Positions 29,306 through 39,480 of a stretch of DNA of 64,000 nucleotides are shown in pieces (positions within the stretch are counted from its first letter, which is position 1; each line of letters begins with the position of its first letter). This DNA comes from Porphyra umbilicalis (lineage: Eukaryota > Rhodophyta > Bangiophyceae > Bangiales > Bangiaceae). A model generated the notes under the pieces. It was given only the letters and a program-made list of their open reading frames with translations, was not told the DNA's origin and searched no databases. Position numbers and translations under genes: made by a program. The stretch covers positions 62,001-126,000 of the forward strand of contig KV918843.1 in NCBI GenBank assembly GCA_002049455.2, given 5' to 3'.

Positions 29306-32148
29306 CCGTCTCCGTGAAGGGCACCGACATCTCCTTCGCCTGCGCTGTCTCCCACGGTCACCTCTGCCTGCCCTCCCCCGCTCTGGCGATCAACACCTAC
29401 TACACCGCGCCGCAGCTGATCAAGATCCACCGCCAGTTTGGCCACACGGGCACCGCCAAGGTGGTCGCGGCCTTCCCCAAGGGCACCTTCTCTGCGCAAG
29501 ACGTGGCGACCATGGGCCGCGTTGTGCGGAGCTGCGGCGCCTGCCAACTGCACGCCCACCTCCCGCGCCGTCCCAAGTACGGCCTGCCGACGCGCCCCGC
29601 GTACGTCAACCGCGTGGTGCTGATCGCCGTCTTCAGCGTTGACCCCGCCCTCCCGAAGGTGCTCGACATCACGTGCATGGATACTGACTTCGGCGCCGGC
29701 ACCTTCCTCCCGACGATGCACTTCGAGCTCATCGTAGGGGTCCTCTACCTGTCTTGGTTTTCGCGATACGGCCTCTGCGAGACGGTCATCGCCGACCGCG
29801 GCAGCAACCTGCACGCGCCGGCCGTCACCCACGCCTTGCAAAGCATGGGGAACCACCTGCGGGTGGCGCCCACGGAGGCGCCTTAGTCGATCGGCAAGAA
29901 CGAGTGGCACCACTGGCCTATCCGCACCGCCTTCTTCCGGGCGCGCGCCGAATCTCCCGCCGTCCACGCGGACCTGCTGCTTGCGCTCGCCTACAAGGCC
30001 CGCAATGACGCGCTTCGCGCGTCGGGCGTCTCGCCTACGACGGCCGTCGTTGGCGCGCGGCCGCGCCTGCTTGTTGGCGACAACTCCCACTGGGACCCCT
30101 CGTGCGTCGCCTGGGCCCGCGCCTCCCAGGCCGCCACCGCCGCTATGGAGTCTTACACGGTGCGCGACCGCCTCCAAGGTGCACTCTCGCACCCGGGGAC
30201 GACCGGCCCGTACGTCTCCGTCGGTCAGCACGTCTTGTTCTATCGCGCCAACCACGGTTGGCTCCACGGCCGTGTCTCTTCCCTCGACGGCAGGGACGTG
30301 TATATCCAACGGGACAACGAAACGTTTTCCGCCCACGAGAGCCGGGTCAAGCCGTATGTCGACTCCCTCCTCCCCGCCCCGCTCTACGAGCAGGACCGCA
30401 CTGACCTCGCCGACCGCGACCCCACTGCCACCGTCGACCATCACACCCACTACCCCTCCCCACTCCCCGCCAACCAGCCCCCGCCCGCGCCCATCGCCTC
30501 GGACCGCCCCTCCCCCTCCGCCCCCGCCCCGTCCCTCGACGCCGCCGCCCACATCTTCCACACAGCCCGCTCGGCCGAGCCATCCCCCTCCTCCCACCAC
30601 CACTCCCACTGGCACGACGCCAAAGTCATCGAGGTGTCGTTCTTCCGCTCCCTCGGCGCCGTCACCGCCGTCCCCGCCTCTGACGTCCCCGCGGGCGCCC
30701 AAGTGTTCCCGTACACCTGGCGCTGCACGGAGGACCCGGACCGCGGCAATGGCAAGCCGCCGTTACGGGCCCGTTTCTGCATGCAGGGCAACCTGGCGTG
30801 CGATAAGGCCACCAACGTCTGCACCGCGCCGGTAGTTTCTCTGAAGGCCATCCGGGCCATCACCGCCGCCGCCGCCATCCTGGCCTGGGACGTGCGCACG
30901 GAGGACTTCAAACGCGCCTACCTGCAGGCGGACCCCTTGCCGGAGCCCTTCTACACCCGCATCCCCCCCGAGGCTGGCGAGCCAGACGGCCACGTGTGGG
31001 CTTTCAACCGCCCCATATACGGCAAAGACGACGCCGGCCGCCGGTTCTTCTTTACCCAGCGTAAGGCCATCCTCTCCGCCACCGACCTCACCCCGAGCCA
31101 CACCCACGAGGCCGTCTACCTCTCTCCTCGGCAGGACGTCATCTGTACTTACTCGGACGACACGTACGGCGCCGGCACGCCGCCCTTCATGCAGCAGATC
31201 GACTCCATCATGCGCCGCTTCCGCACGCACCGGAGCGACACCAACGACGTGTGCTTTGCCGGCCTCCACATCTCCGCCACGTGCACGGGTATCACCACAG
31301 ACGGCAACTCGTATCCCCCCAAGCTGGCGCGCATCCCCACCCCCGCCGGCGTCCCCGACACCTCCCCGCTCGCCGACCCGTCGCTGTACAAGTCCGTCGC
31401 TGCCGGGCACCTGTGGATCACCCGCATCGCCCGCCCCGACCGGGCGTGCGACGCCTCGCTGCTCTGCAACCGGCCTTCCCCCACCCACGGGGACGCCGTA
31501 AACCTGAACCGGGAGACCGCATTAATCAATGACAACCCCCTCTCCCTCGTCGACCCGCGCCTCGACGAGTCCACGCTCAGTGTCGCCGCCTACGCCGACT
31601 ACTCGGGTTCCCCCAAGACGCCCGCCCATCGCCACCACCAAGGCCACATTGTCGCCGCCGTCGACGACACCGGTCGCTTCGCCCCCCTCCAGTGGGAGTC
31701 CCGGCGCCCGCGGCGCACGGTGCACAGCACTGGTGGCGGGGAACTCCTCGCCCTCGCTGACGCCATCCAGGACGCGGTGGTCATCCTTAACCTGCTCGGG
31801 GAACTGCTCGCCCTGCCCCTGCCCATCTCCGTGTACACCGACTTGGCCGCCGCCTACAACTGCGTGGTTGGCTACCGCGAGCCCGCCGAGCTGCTGAGCA
31901 ACCCGGACGCGGTCCTCGCCCGCCAGGCCTTGCTGCACGGCACGGTCGCGGAGGTGTGCCGCGTCGACAGCGCGGACAACCCCGCCGACGCGCTTTCCAA
32001 GCCGTCGTACCTCCGCGTCAAGCCCAACTTCTCCCTTGCCCTCGCCCTGGCGACCGGCCGCCTGCGCACGCCCATCCGGGCCACCACGACGAGCGCCCTC
32101 GCCCGCAACTCCCCGCGGGCCGGCCTCACCTTCAAGACGGACGGCTAG
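28741..32148 (+). pseudogene. copia-A Pol (protease-integrase-RT-RNase H) with one in-frame TAG
   Basis: This is the enzyme polyprotein in the -1 frame relative to Gag. Protease shows STAIVDTGSPPEVFG near 29010. The integrase zinc finger shows HRQFGH...CGACQ at about 29428-29550, and its core shows DITCMDTDF and VIADRGSN. A TAG at 29884-29886 interrupts the core just before IGKNEWHH, where the third catalytic residue is expected. The same frame continues open to 32148, so this is a single nonsense change. RT follows, with DVRTEDFKRAYLQ near 30890 and YSDDTYGAG near 31150 (YSDD instead of the usual YVDD). RNase H follows, with YADYSG, STGGGELLAL, YTDLAAAYN and DNPADALSK. The order PR-INT-RT-RH defines copia. 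Without readthrough the RT cannot be made from this copy. Confidence 0.88.
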
Positions 32149-32339
32149 CCCGCCCCGCCCACGGACGCGTACGCCGGGGGGCCCCGCCCGCCCGCCGCGC
32201 CCCCGCCGTCCCTGTTCACTTCGTCGATGTATTTTATTTGTTGTTGTTTTTTGTTTTGCTGCTGTTTCTTCTTGTCCTTGTTTCTTTTACCTTTCCCCTC
32301 CCCCCTTCCCTTCTTGCTTATTTTTTCTCGTTGGGGGAG

Positions 32340-32342
<3 letters not shown>

Positions 32343-32375
<33 letters not shown>

Positions 32376-32384
32376 CTGGGGGGA
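32343..32384 (+). other. Polypurine tract of copia-A with (GA)n
   Basis: A run of GAGA dinucleotides followed by GTGCTGGGGGGA directly precedes the 3' LTR. A purine tract here primes plus-strand synthesis in LTR elements. Confidence 0.75.
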
Positions 32385-32537
32385 TGTCAACCCCGGCCCT
32401 CACCACGTGCGCTGCCACACACGTGCCACGCCACGTGTGCGCGCCACGGCGCACGGCACTTAGCCACCGGCGCATTCCGCCGAGGTGAGCCCTCCTGAGC
32501 GGGCAATAAATACTCTACACGTTCCACGATCTTCACA
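32385..32537 (+). repeat. 3' LTR of copia-A
   Basis: Same length as the 5' LTR and about 94% identical to it. It contains AATAAATAC near its end and is followed by the target duplication GATAT. Confidence 0.93.
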
Positions 32538-32542
32538 GATAT

Positions 32543-33591
32543 GGCCGCAAAGATGCGCGCTGCTGACATTTTCGGGGCTCTTGTGTGGAGTACAGTGGGG
32601 GTTCCAGGAAGGCATCTGTAAACGCTTTTGGAGGAAGCTGTAGTCGCTCGCATGTGTAGTCCTTCTGGACCAGAGCGATCGTAGGCCATCAAACGCTGAA
32701 ACGTGGATACGCGTGATTGGGCGTACAGATGGGATCATCCAATCACATGGCTTAGAGGGTGACCATCAAACAGACCAGTGCCATCAATTTCATGCAACGT
32801 AGCTGCCTGAGCTTTGAGAACGCGAATGGATCCCTACTAGAAGCTTCGCTAAATATGCTGACGTGTCAGAAACGTGTCTCATAAATGTGCCACGTGCCTT
32901 AATTTCAGCTCTTGGGGATGGGGAGGGTCCCACAGCAACGTCAGGCACCCCAAAACGCTCAGATAGAACTTGAATACACTTAATCTGAATCGGGCAAGTC
33001 CTCGGACATTCAGGCGTCAGAAATGGGGGGAGGCGCCCCCGTCCCCCATTTTCTCACCGATTTGGGGGGACCCGCTGCTCCTCCCCATTTTTTTCTTGGC
33101 GTGCCATTGGCTGTTGCAGATGCAGCTCCTTTCGGAAAACGAGCTCACGTGGCATGATCAGATTTGAAATCTTATGGCCCGATACTTGCGCTTTCCGGGG
33201 CCGTCTACGATCTCGGCGATCACTATCGAGACCCAGAAAAGCCTGAACGAGTCTGACCGTTTCAGGACCCCCCATTCGACGCACGTTGGGGGTGCCGTGG
33301 GTCGCTTCGCTGCCGCTCTCGGTGGCGCGCACAGCGTGAATCAGGGCACGTTGGCGGTATCCCCAGGCACTGGTTTCCGCAGCCTCGCGAGATCGATTCT
33401 GTCCGTGCTCGCGGCGGGGGGTGGGACGTTGGAGGCTGGGAGATGGGATAAACTTGTGGGCCTGTCGGAGGGGGCAGTGGGACGAGGTCCTTTTGGCGCC
33501 CCGCGGCGTGATTGCGTGACGGCGACAGGCGCGTCGCGACGCCCGTGTCCACGGACGACGTCACCGTCGACGACACCGTCTTCTTCCCACG
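32543..33591. other. Intergenic DNA upstream of the second Harbinger-type transposase
   Basis: No gene is supported. Base composition is less GC-rich than elsewhere. I looked for a terminal inverted repeat shared with 39040-39480 and found none that was convincing. Confidence 0.5.
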
Positions 33592-35706
33592 ATGGACGAT
33601 CCACTCGACGTCTCTGCGGATGCGATGCTGGTGGACCCCTTCGACGGCGAAGTTGCCACCGCGGTGGCGGCCCACATGCAGGCGCTGTGGCGCTATCGTC
33701 GTCGCATCCGCCGGTCGCGGCTCGGCCGGCGGCGGTATATTGGGTCGGTGCCTGGTCGCCGGCCGAACAGGAACCGTGATTTTCGATCAGGTTTGCGAGC
33801 TATTTTGAGGGACTATGTTGGATTGGACGGCTCCCCTCCCGTAAACGACGGGGCGGACTTTGAGAGACGGTTCCGTGTGCCCCGGTCAGTGTTTTTGCGT
33901 ATCTACCACGCCGTGAAGGGTCGCCCCTTCTTTGCGCAACGTATTAACGCGACGGGCAGACCGCAGGCACACCCCTTGCAAAAGGTGGTGGCTGCTTTCC
34001 GAGTGATTGCTTACGGAGAGGCGCCCGATCGAACTGATGAATACGTTCGTTTGTCCGCAACGACCATAGCTATGTCTGTTCGAGAGCTTCTACGTTTCAT
34101 GGTGGATGAGTTGGGTCCGGCATAATTTCGTCCCCCCACTCCGGCCGAGCTGGAGCGTATCCTGGAGCGCAATGCGCAACGGGGATTGCCTGGGTGTATG
34201 GGATCGCTGGACTGCAGCCATTGGGAGTGGGCGAACTGCCCCAAGGCGTTTGCCGGCATGTATCAGAATCGGCACTGCAAACGCTCTGTGGAAATGGAAA
34301 CTGTTTGCGATGAGGACCTATGGATATGGCATTTGTTTGTTGGTTGCCCTGGTTCTCAGAATGACCTCAATGCTATGCATGCTTCCCCTCTGTATTTGTC
34401 TGTGACGGGAGGCGAGTCGCCGCCTCGTACGTTTTCATACACAGCTAACGGCACCACCCGCACGCTCTTGTATTATGTGATTGATGGAATTTACCCTCCC
34501 TTTGCATTTTTCGTGTCTCCGTTCCCCGACCCCACCACAGAAGTTGAGACGACATTCAACCGGCTCCAAGAAGCTTTGAGGAAAGATGTGGAACGGCTAT
34601 ATGCCGTTCTAACTGCACGCTTCCACATTGCTTTACACCCCGCACGGCATGTCACCGTCGAGTCAATGGTCACTGTCGCGAAGGCGGTGGCCATCTTACA
34701 CAATATGGTGACGGAGAAGCGACGCGATGGGTACGTGTCACGCTCTCGAATGGCCGCCGCTGCCCAGGCGGCGGCCGGCGGTAGCGGCGGCGGAGGCGCA
34801 GTCGGTGGCGGAGCCGAGGGCGTGGGGAACGGGGCTGCTGAGACCCCGGCCGCGGCCGGTAGTGTGGCAGGCGCTACGGCCGGCGACGGGGTTGGTGGGG
34901 GTGGCGGTTGTGGGACGGGTTTTATTCCTATTGGTGTTGCTCCCGCCGCCGGTGTTGGCGCAGCCGACGGCGGGGCTGGTGGGGGTGGGGGTGGTGAGAC
35001 GGGTTTGGGTCCTGATGGTGGTGCTCCCGCCGCCGGTGTTGGCGCAGCCGGCGGCGGGGCTGGTGGGGGTGGGGGCGGTGGGACGGGTATGATGGTTGAT
35101 GGTTGTGGTCCCGCCGCCGGTGTTGGTGCAGCCGGCGGCGGGGCTGGTGGGGGTGGCGGTGGTGGGACGGGTATGATGGCTGATGGTGGTGCTCCCGCCG
35201 CCGGTGTTGGCGCAGCCGGCGGCGGGGCTGGTGGGGGTGGGGGCAGTGGGACCGGTATGATGGTTGATGGTTGTGGTCCCGCTGCCGGTGTTGGTGCAGC
35301 CGGCGGTGGGGCTAGTGGGGATGGTGGTGGTGGGACGGGTATGATGGCTGATGGTGGTGCTCCCGCCGCCGGTGTTGGTGCAGCCGGCGGCGGGGCTGGT
35401 GGGGGTGGGGGCGGTGGGACGGATCCGACGGAAGGCGGAGGCAGCAACGCCGCCGGCGGCGGTGCGGCCGACGGCAGTCCACAGAGCAATGCGAACAGTC
35501 CTGGGGGCAGCGACGGCCCGCCGGCGGGTGTGGCCGCCCCTGTCATCGCGCCGGCCGGCGCGCTTCCTGCCGGAAGTTTTGGCCACGCGCTGAACTCTTG
35601 GGCGGAGGCACAGGACGAGGAGGAGCACGAGCGCCTGAGGCATGACCTTGCTGAACACGTGTGGGTGGAGAGAAGCACGCTTCTTGCGCCCTACGTGGGA
35701 GTATAA
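33592..35706 (+). pseudogene. Harbinger-superfamily (plant-type) transposase with one in-frame TAA and Gly-rich tail
   Basis: This is a DDE transposase of the Harbinger branch that includes the plant transposon protein family. ATG 33592 starts MDDPLDVSADAMLVDPFDGE; an Arg-rich region and FERRFRVPRSVFLRIYHAVK follow. A TAA at 34123-34125 interrupts the frame (GPA-stop-FRPPTPAELERIL); the rest is in the same frame. The catalytic part is complete: GSLDCSHWEWANCPKAFAG (first D), CPGSQNDLNAMHASPLYLS (second D), YYVIDGIYPPFAFF and LQEALRKDVERLYAVL (E). After the domain, six 84-bp units encode a long Gly/Ala repeat. A conserved-looking C-terminus (ALNSWAEAQDEEEHERLRHD) then ends the protein. A single tyrosine-to-stop change or a sequencing error would explain the TAA. 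The convergent Myb/SANT-like gene at 36832-38157 is its likely partner. Confidence 0.85.
34912..35415 (+). repeat. Coding minisatellite, six 84-bp units
   Basis: Unit starts fall at 34912, 34996, 35080, 35164, 35248 and 35332, an exact 84-bp period (28 codons). Each unit encodes a variant of GTGMMVDGCGPAAGVGAAGG followed by glycines. Period and frame are kept, so the array adds length without disrupting the transposase frame. Confidence 0.9.
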
Positions 35707-35859
35707 AAGGTTTTTTTTTTTCCCTGCTGCGCAAGGTTTTGTTTTCCTTCGATCACGTCGTCAGGAGAGGATCTTTTGGGGGGGCGGCGGACAGGGTCGA
35801 CGTCTTCATGTGACTGCCCCGCCGCTGGCGTCAGCGAAACCGGCGGCGCACGTGTGCGG

Positions 35860-36580
35860 CGGGCATGAGAAGGGGCGGATTGCCGCCGGCGTCGGTATTG
35901 CCGGCGGCGGCTCTGCGTGTTTGGGGGGGGGCGGGCACGGGAGGCGTCCACGTGTGACTGCTCCTCCGCCGGCGTTGGCAAGACCGGCGGCGGGCGTGTC
36001 AGGCGGGGATGGGTGCTGGTGTGTCGCCGCCGGCGTCGGTATTGCCGGCGGCCGCTCTGCGTGTTTGAGAGGGGGCGGGCACGGGAGGCGTCCACCTGTG
36101 ACTGCTCCGCCGCCGGCGTTGGCAAGACCGGCGGCGGGCATGTCAGGCGGGGAGGGGTGCTGGTGTGTCGCCGCCGGCGCCGGTATTGCCGGGGGCCGCT
36201 CTGCGTGCTGGGGGGGGGGCGGTCACGGGAGGCGTCCACCTGTGACTGCTTCGCCGCCGGCGTTGGCAAGACCGGCGGCGGGCGTGTCCGGCGGGGAGGG
36301 GTGCTGGTGTGTCGCCGCCGGCGTCGGTATTGCCGGAGGCCGCTCTACGTGCTGGGGGGGGGGCGGTCACGGGAGGCGTCCACCTGTGACTGCTGCGCCG
36401 CTGGCGTTGGCAAGACCGGCGGCGGGAGTGTCGGGCTGGGAGGGGTGCTTGTGTGTCGCTGCTGGTGTTGGTATGGCCGGCGGCGGCTCTGCGTTCACGG
36501 GGGGGGGGCGGGCAAGGGACACGTCCACGTGTGACTGCTGCGCCGCCGGCGTTGACAAGACCGGCGGGTGGTGTTTGGAG
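35860..36580. repeat. Minisatellite, about five ~144-bp units
   Basis: GGGTGCTGGTGTGTCGCCGC-like starts fall at about 36011, 36155, 36299 and 36442 (periods 144, 144, 143), with partial copies on both sides. Each unit contains GCGTTGGCAAGACCGGCGGC and GGAGGCGTCCAC. The array lies between the convergent stop codons of the transposase and its partner gene. T-rich and A-rich arms at about 35706-35748 and 36744-36788 form an imperfect inverted repeat around it. Confidence 0.85.
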
Positions 36581-36831
36581 CGCGGGAGGGACCGGGCATG
36601 TTGCCGCCGGCCTCTGTGCGCCGACATGTGTAAGGGGTGTAGCGCCCGTCGCCGGTGTCTGTGCGAGGTTATCTTCAGTGGCAGGGAATGCAGGGGATCC
36701 ACGAGGGGTGTTGCGCATTCGTGGTAGGATGCGCGGTGCACAGATGTAGGAAAAAAACCCCTGCCCAACGGGGAAAAAAAACCTTTGGCACGCTACAGAA
36801 CAAAGCACATACACATCAAATACTACAGGGA

Positions 36832-38157
36832 CTAGGAATGGTCATCGTCCCATCTGGCCTCTTGAACAGCACAGTCGGCGTCGTCCGCCGCCTTGTCGTG
36901 GTGCATGGGCACCAAGTACACCTCACCGTCGTCATCCAAAGTAGTCGACGCGGCAGCAAGTGCCGCCGCCACCTTCGCCTGCTTCGTCACCTGAGACCGA
37001 GCGCTACGGCTCGGCCTGCCTCGGCCTGTCGACTTGGGAACAGGGTCTGTCGTCGCAGGCGCCGCCGACGTGTTGTCCGCAGACGCCGGCGGCGATTGCA
37101 CCTCGGAGTCGACTGCCGCCGACTTGTTGCCGACCGGCGGCGGCGGATACACCTCCGACACGGCCGCCGGTGCGGTCGACGATCCCGCGTCCGTCGCCAA
37201 GGCGGCGGCCGTTCTCGCCGGGCCCAACGACATCGTTGGCGGGGACGAGGACAAGCCCATGCCAGCCGCCACCATCAGCTTGCGCGCGTGCATCTTGCGG
37301 AAGGCAATCGCCTCGAGGGTGTCGCGCATTTCCGCGGTGTTGAAAAACGCCACAGTTGTCCGCTCCGTCGTTGCCCGCGCCAGCGCCAGCAGAGCGTCCG
37401 AGCTGTCCTTGAGCGGTCGCCACGCGCGGATGTCCTCCCTCATCTCCCGCTTGGCCGCCTTGGAACCGCGCGGACGTGCATGGAAGGTACCCGCCGCCGG
37501 CGGCCCGTTCTCCTCCTCGTCCGAGTCGCTTGGGGAGGCACGGCCGCCGGCAGACGCGCTTGAGGAGCCGGCGCCGCCAGCGCCGGCGTCTGCGGCGGCG
37601 GCCCCGGCGGCGCCGCTAAACGTGTCGACGTGGCGTAACACCCGCCAACACGACACCCACGGGCAGGTCGTCTGCTTCGCCTTCCGCTTCGTTGTCTTGC
37701 CCTTCGCCTTGTCAGATGCCCGGTCCTTCCGCATCGCCTCGTAAATGTTGAGCCCGCAAAAGCGCGCCACAGCGGCGCTGATCAAATCCTCGTCGCTCCG
37801 GATGCCTGTGAGCGACAGCCGCTTAACGGCCAGGTAGTGCGAGCCAAACTCGCTCACCCCTCTCAGGATCTTGTCCCACTGCTTCTGCACCCCCCCGACA
37901 CCGCGCTCGGTGCGCCGTCGTGCGCCAGGGCGACCGGCCAATAGGCGCTTCCACTCCCCGACCACCTCCGCCCAAAAGGTTGTCCCAGTCTGGTCCGACC
38001 CCTTCACAGCGTCCAATGATGTAGATAGATAGGCCCGGCTGAGGGCCACCCGCTCCTCGTCCGTCCAGCCAAGCCCAGTTCCCATGGCAGCCAGCGCGTA
38101 GATGGCGGCAAGCAGGTCGGCGCCCTCGCCGCCACCCACAGGTGGGGAAGAAGGCAT
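36832..38157 (-). CDS. Myb/SANT-like (NAM-associated type) Harbinger partner protein
   Basis: This is probably the DNA-binding partner of the transposase at 33592-35706. The ATG at 38155-38157 begins MPSSPPVGGGEGADLLAAIY. The trihelix/Myb-like region follows: GLGWTDEERVALSRAYLSTS, then TTFWAEVVGEWKRLLAG, GGVQKQWDKILRGVSEFGSH and SAAVARFCGLNIYEAM. A linker with TTCPWVSCWRVLRHVDTF precedes a Ser/Asp-rich acidic part. A second helical block (KRE-MREDIRAWRPLKDSSDA; FRKMHARKLMVAAGMG) and a low-complexity tail ending in VYLVPMH complete it. The spacing of Trp residues and the WVSCWRVLR block match the family of Myb/SANT proteins with a NAM-associated C-terminus that accompany plant-type Harbinger transposases. 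The frame is uninterrupted. The frame upstream of 38157 is a minisatellite shadow, which is why this ATG was chosen. Confidence 0.75.
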   Translation of the reverse strand: MPSSPPVGGGEGADLLAAIYALAAMGTGLGWTDEERVALSRAYLSTSLDAVKGSDQTGTTFWAEVVGEWKRLLAGRPGARRRTERGVGGVQKQWDKILRGVSEFGSHYLAVKRLSLTGIRSDEDLISAAVARFCGLNIYEAMRKDRASDKAKGKTTKRKAKQTTCPWVSCWRVLRHVDTFSGAAGAAAADAGAGGAGSSSASAGGRASPSDSDEEENGPPAAGTFHARPRGSKAAKREMREDIRAWRPLKDSSDALLALARATTERTTVAFFNTAEMRDTLEAIAFRKMHARKLMVAAGMGLSSSPPTMSLGPARTAAALATDAGSSTAPAAVSEVYPPPPVGNKSAAVDSEVQSPPASADNTSAAPATTDPVPKSTGRGRPSRSARSQVTKQAKVAAALAAASTTLDDDGEVYLVPMHHDKAADDADCAVQEARWDDDHS

Positions 38158-38179
38158 GAACCGCCCGCCCCGGCGACCG

Positions 38180-39040
38180 CCTAGACGGACGTGCCACCGC
38201 CGCCAGCAGGTGATGCGCCGCCGCCGGCTGGCGGTGCTCGCGCAGCAGCCGGCGGCACCTGCACGTTCGTACAACGCGCGTTGCCGCCGGTACCGTCGGC
38301 CGGTGATGAGCGGCCGCCGGCGGGCGGGGACGAGGCAGCAGCCGGCGGCACTTGTCCGTCGGTGCGGCGCGCGTCGCCGCCGGTACCGGCGGCCGTTGAT
38401 GCGCCGCCGCCGTCAAGCGGTGCTTGCGCAGCAGCCGGCGGGACTTGTCCGTTCGCGCGGGGCGCGTCGCCGCCCGTGCCGGCGGCCGGTGGTGCGCCGC
38501 CGCCGGTACCGGCGGCCGGTGACGCGCCGCTGCCGGCAAGCGGTGGTTGGGCAACAGCCGGCGGCACTTGTCCGTTCACGCGGGGCGCGTCGCCCCCCGT
38601 ACCGGCGGCCATTGCTACGCCGCCGCCGGCGCGAGGCGATCCGCCGCCGCCGGCAAGTGGGAATTGAGCACGAGCCGGCAGCACTTGTCCGTCGGTGCGG
38701 GGCGCATCGCCGCCGGTACCGGCGGCCGCTGATAAGCCGCCGCCGGCAAGCGAGGACGGAGCAGCAGCCGGCGGCACTTGTCGGTCGGTGCGGCGCGCGT
38801 CGCCGCCGGTACCGGCGGCCGGTGATGCGCCGCCGCCGGCTCGACGCGATCCGCCGCCGCCGGCGAGTGGGGATGGGGCACGAGCCGGCGGCACTTGTCC
38901 GTCGGGGCGGGATGCGTCGCCGCCGGTACCGGCGGCCGGTAATGCGCCGGCGCCGGCTAGCGGCGATTGGGCAGCAGCCGGCGGCACTTGGTCGTCGGTG
39001 CGGCGCGCGTCGCCGCCGGTACCGGCGGCCGGTGATCGTC
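38180..39040. repeat. GC-rich minisatellite, 93/117/123-bp units
   Basis: The anchor GGCACTTGTCCGTCGGTGCG recurs at about 38350, 38443, 38566, 38683, 38776, 38893 and 38986, giving spacings of 93, 123, 117, 93, 117 and 93 bp. The long variants contain an extra 24-30 bp block. Nearly every unit contains GCCGCCGGTACCGGCGGCCG, a KpnI-centred palindrome. The array lies directly upstream of the Myb/SANT-like gene's ATG. Confidence 0.9.
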
Positions 39041-39480
39041 TCCTTCCGATGAAGCCCCCATCAAGGCCCGATTTGGATGGGCCCCGGCCAGGCCATCGAA
39101 AGGGGTTCTCGATATAATGCCGATGCCCCTGTCGATGGGAAACGACCTCGATGGCCTGTCGTCCGCTCGTGAAAACGGCTGGCCATCCTGTTGTCACTCG
39201 TGATCAGCTCAGGTTTTACTCAAGTGCAACTCAGTGTCCAATGAGGGGGCTGTTCTTTGCCACGACAAGAACCAATGGCATTTTCGCCTGAAATATAACA
39301 ACAGGATTACGCCGAGCTAATGCAAACCCTGGGTGCGTCGGCGCCGCTGCTAATGTTTTCGCGCACTGTATCGCGGGTGCTTTGTGGGCCGCTGGCCACA
39401 TTGTACGAGAGGCAGCTCCTACAATTCTACCTACGTCGACCTATTCTGCTATAAACTTCCACAGGGCGCATTCGACGGCC
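39041..39480. other. Short intergenic stretch
   Basis: CGATGGG-type motifs near 39090-39150 resemble the ends of the MITE at 12953. Nothing else is recognised. Confidence 0.4.

Larger units (their letters stand above)
26751..32537 (+). mobile_element. Complete Ty1/copia LTR retrotransposon (copia-A)
   Basis: 153-bp LTRs (TG...CA) at 26751-26903 and 32385-32537 enclose gag, protease, integrase, RT and RNase H in copia order. The 5-bp duplication GATAT flanks both sides (26746-26750 and 32538-32542). By my count the LTRs differ at about 9 of 153 positions (about 94% identity), so the insertion is moderately old. The pol frame carries one nonsense codon. Confidence 0.95.

Noticed and set aside
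34491-35678. 395-codon Pro-rich minus-strand ORF
   Set aside because: Antisense of the Gly/Ala repeat of the transposase.
33000-39300. Terminal inverted repeats for the second Harbinger-type element
   Set aside because: ATTCAGGCG..AAATG-like sequence near 33010 and 39290 is weak and lacks a matching target duplication.
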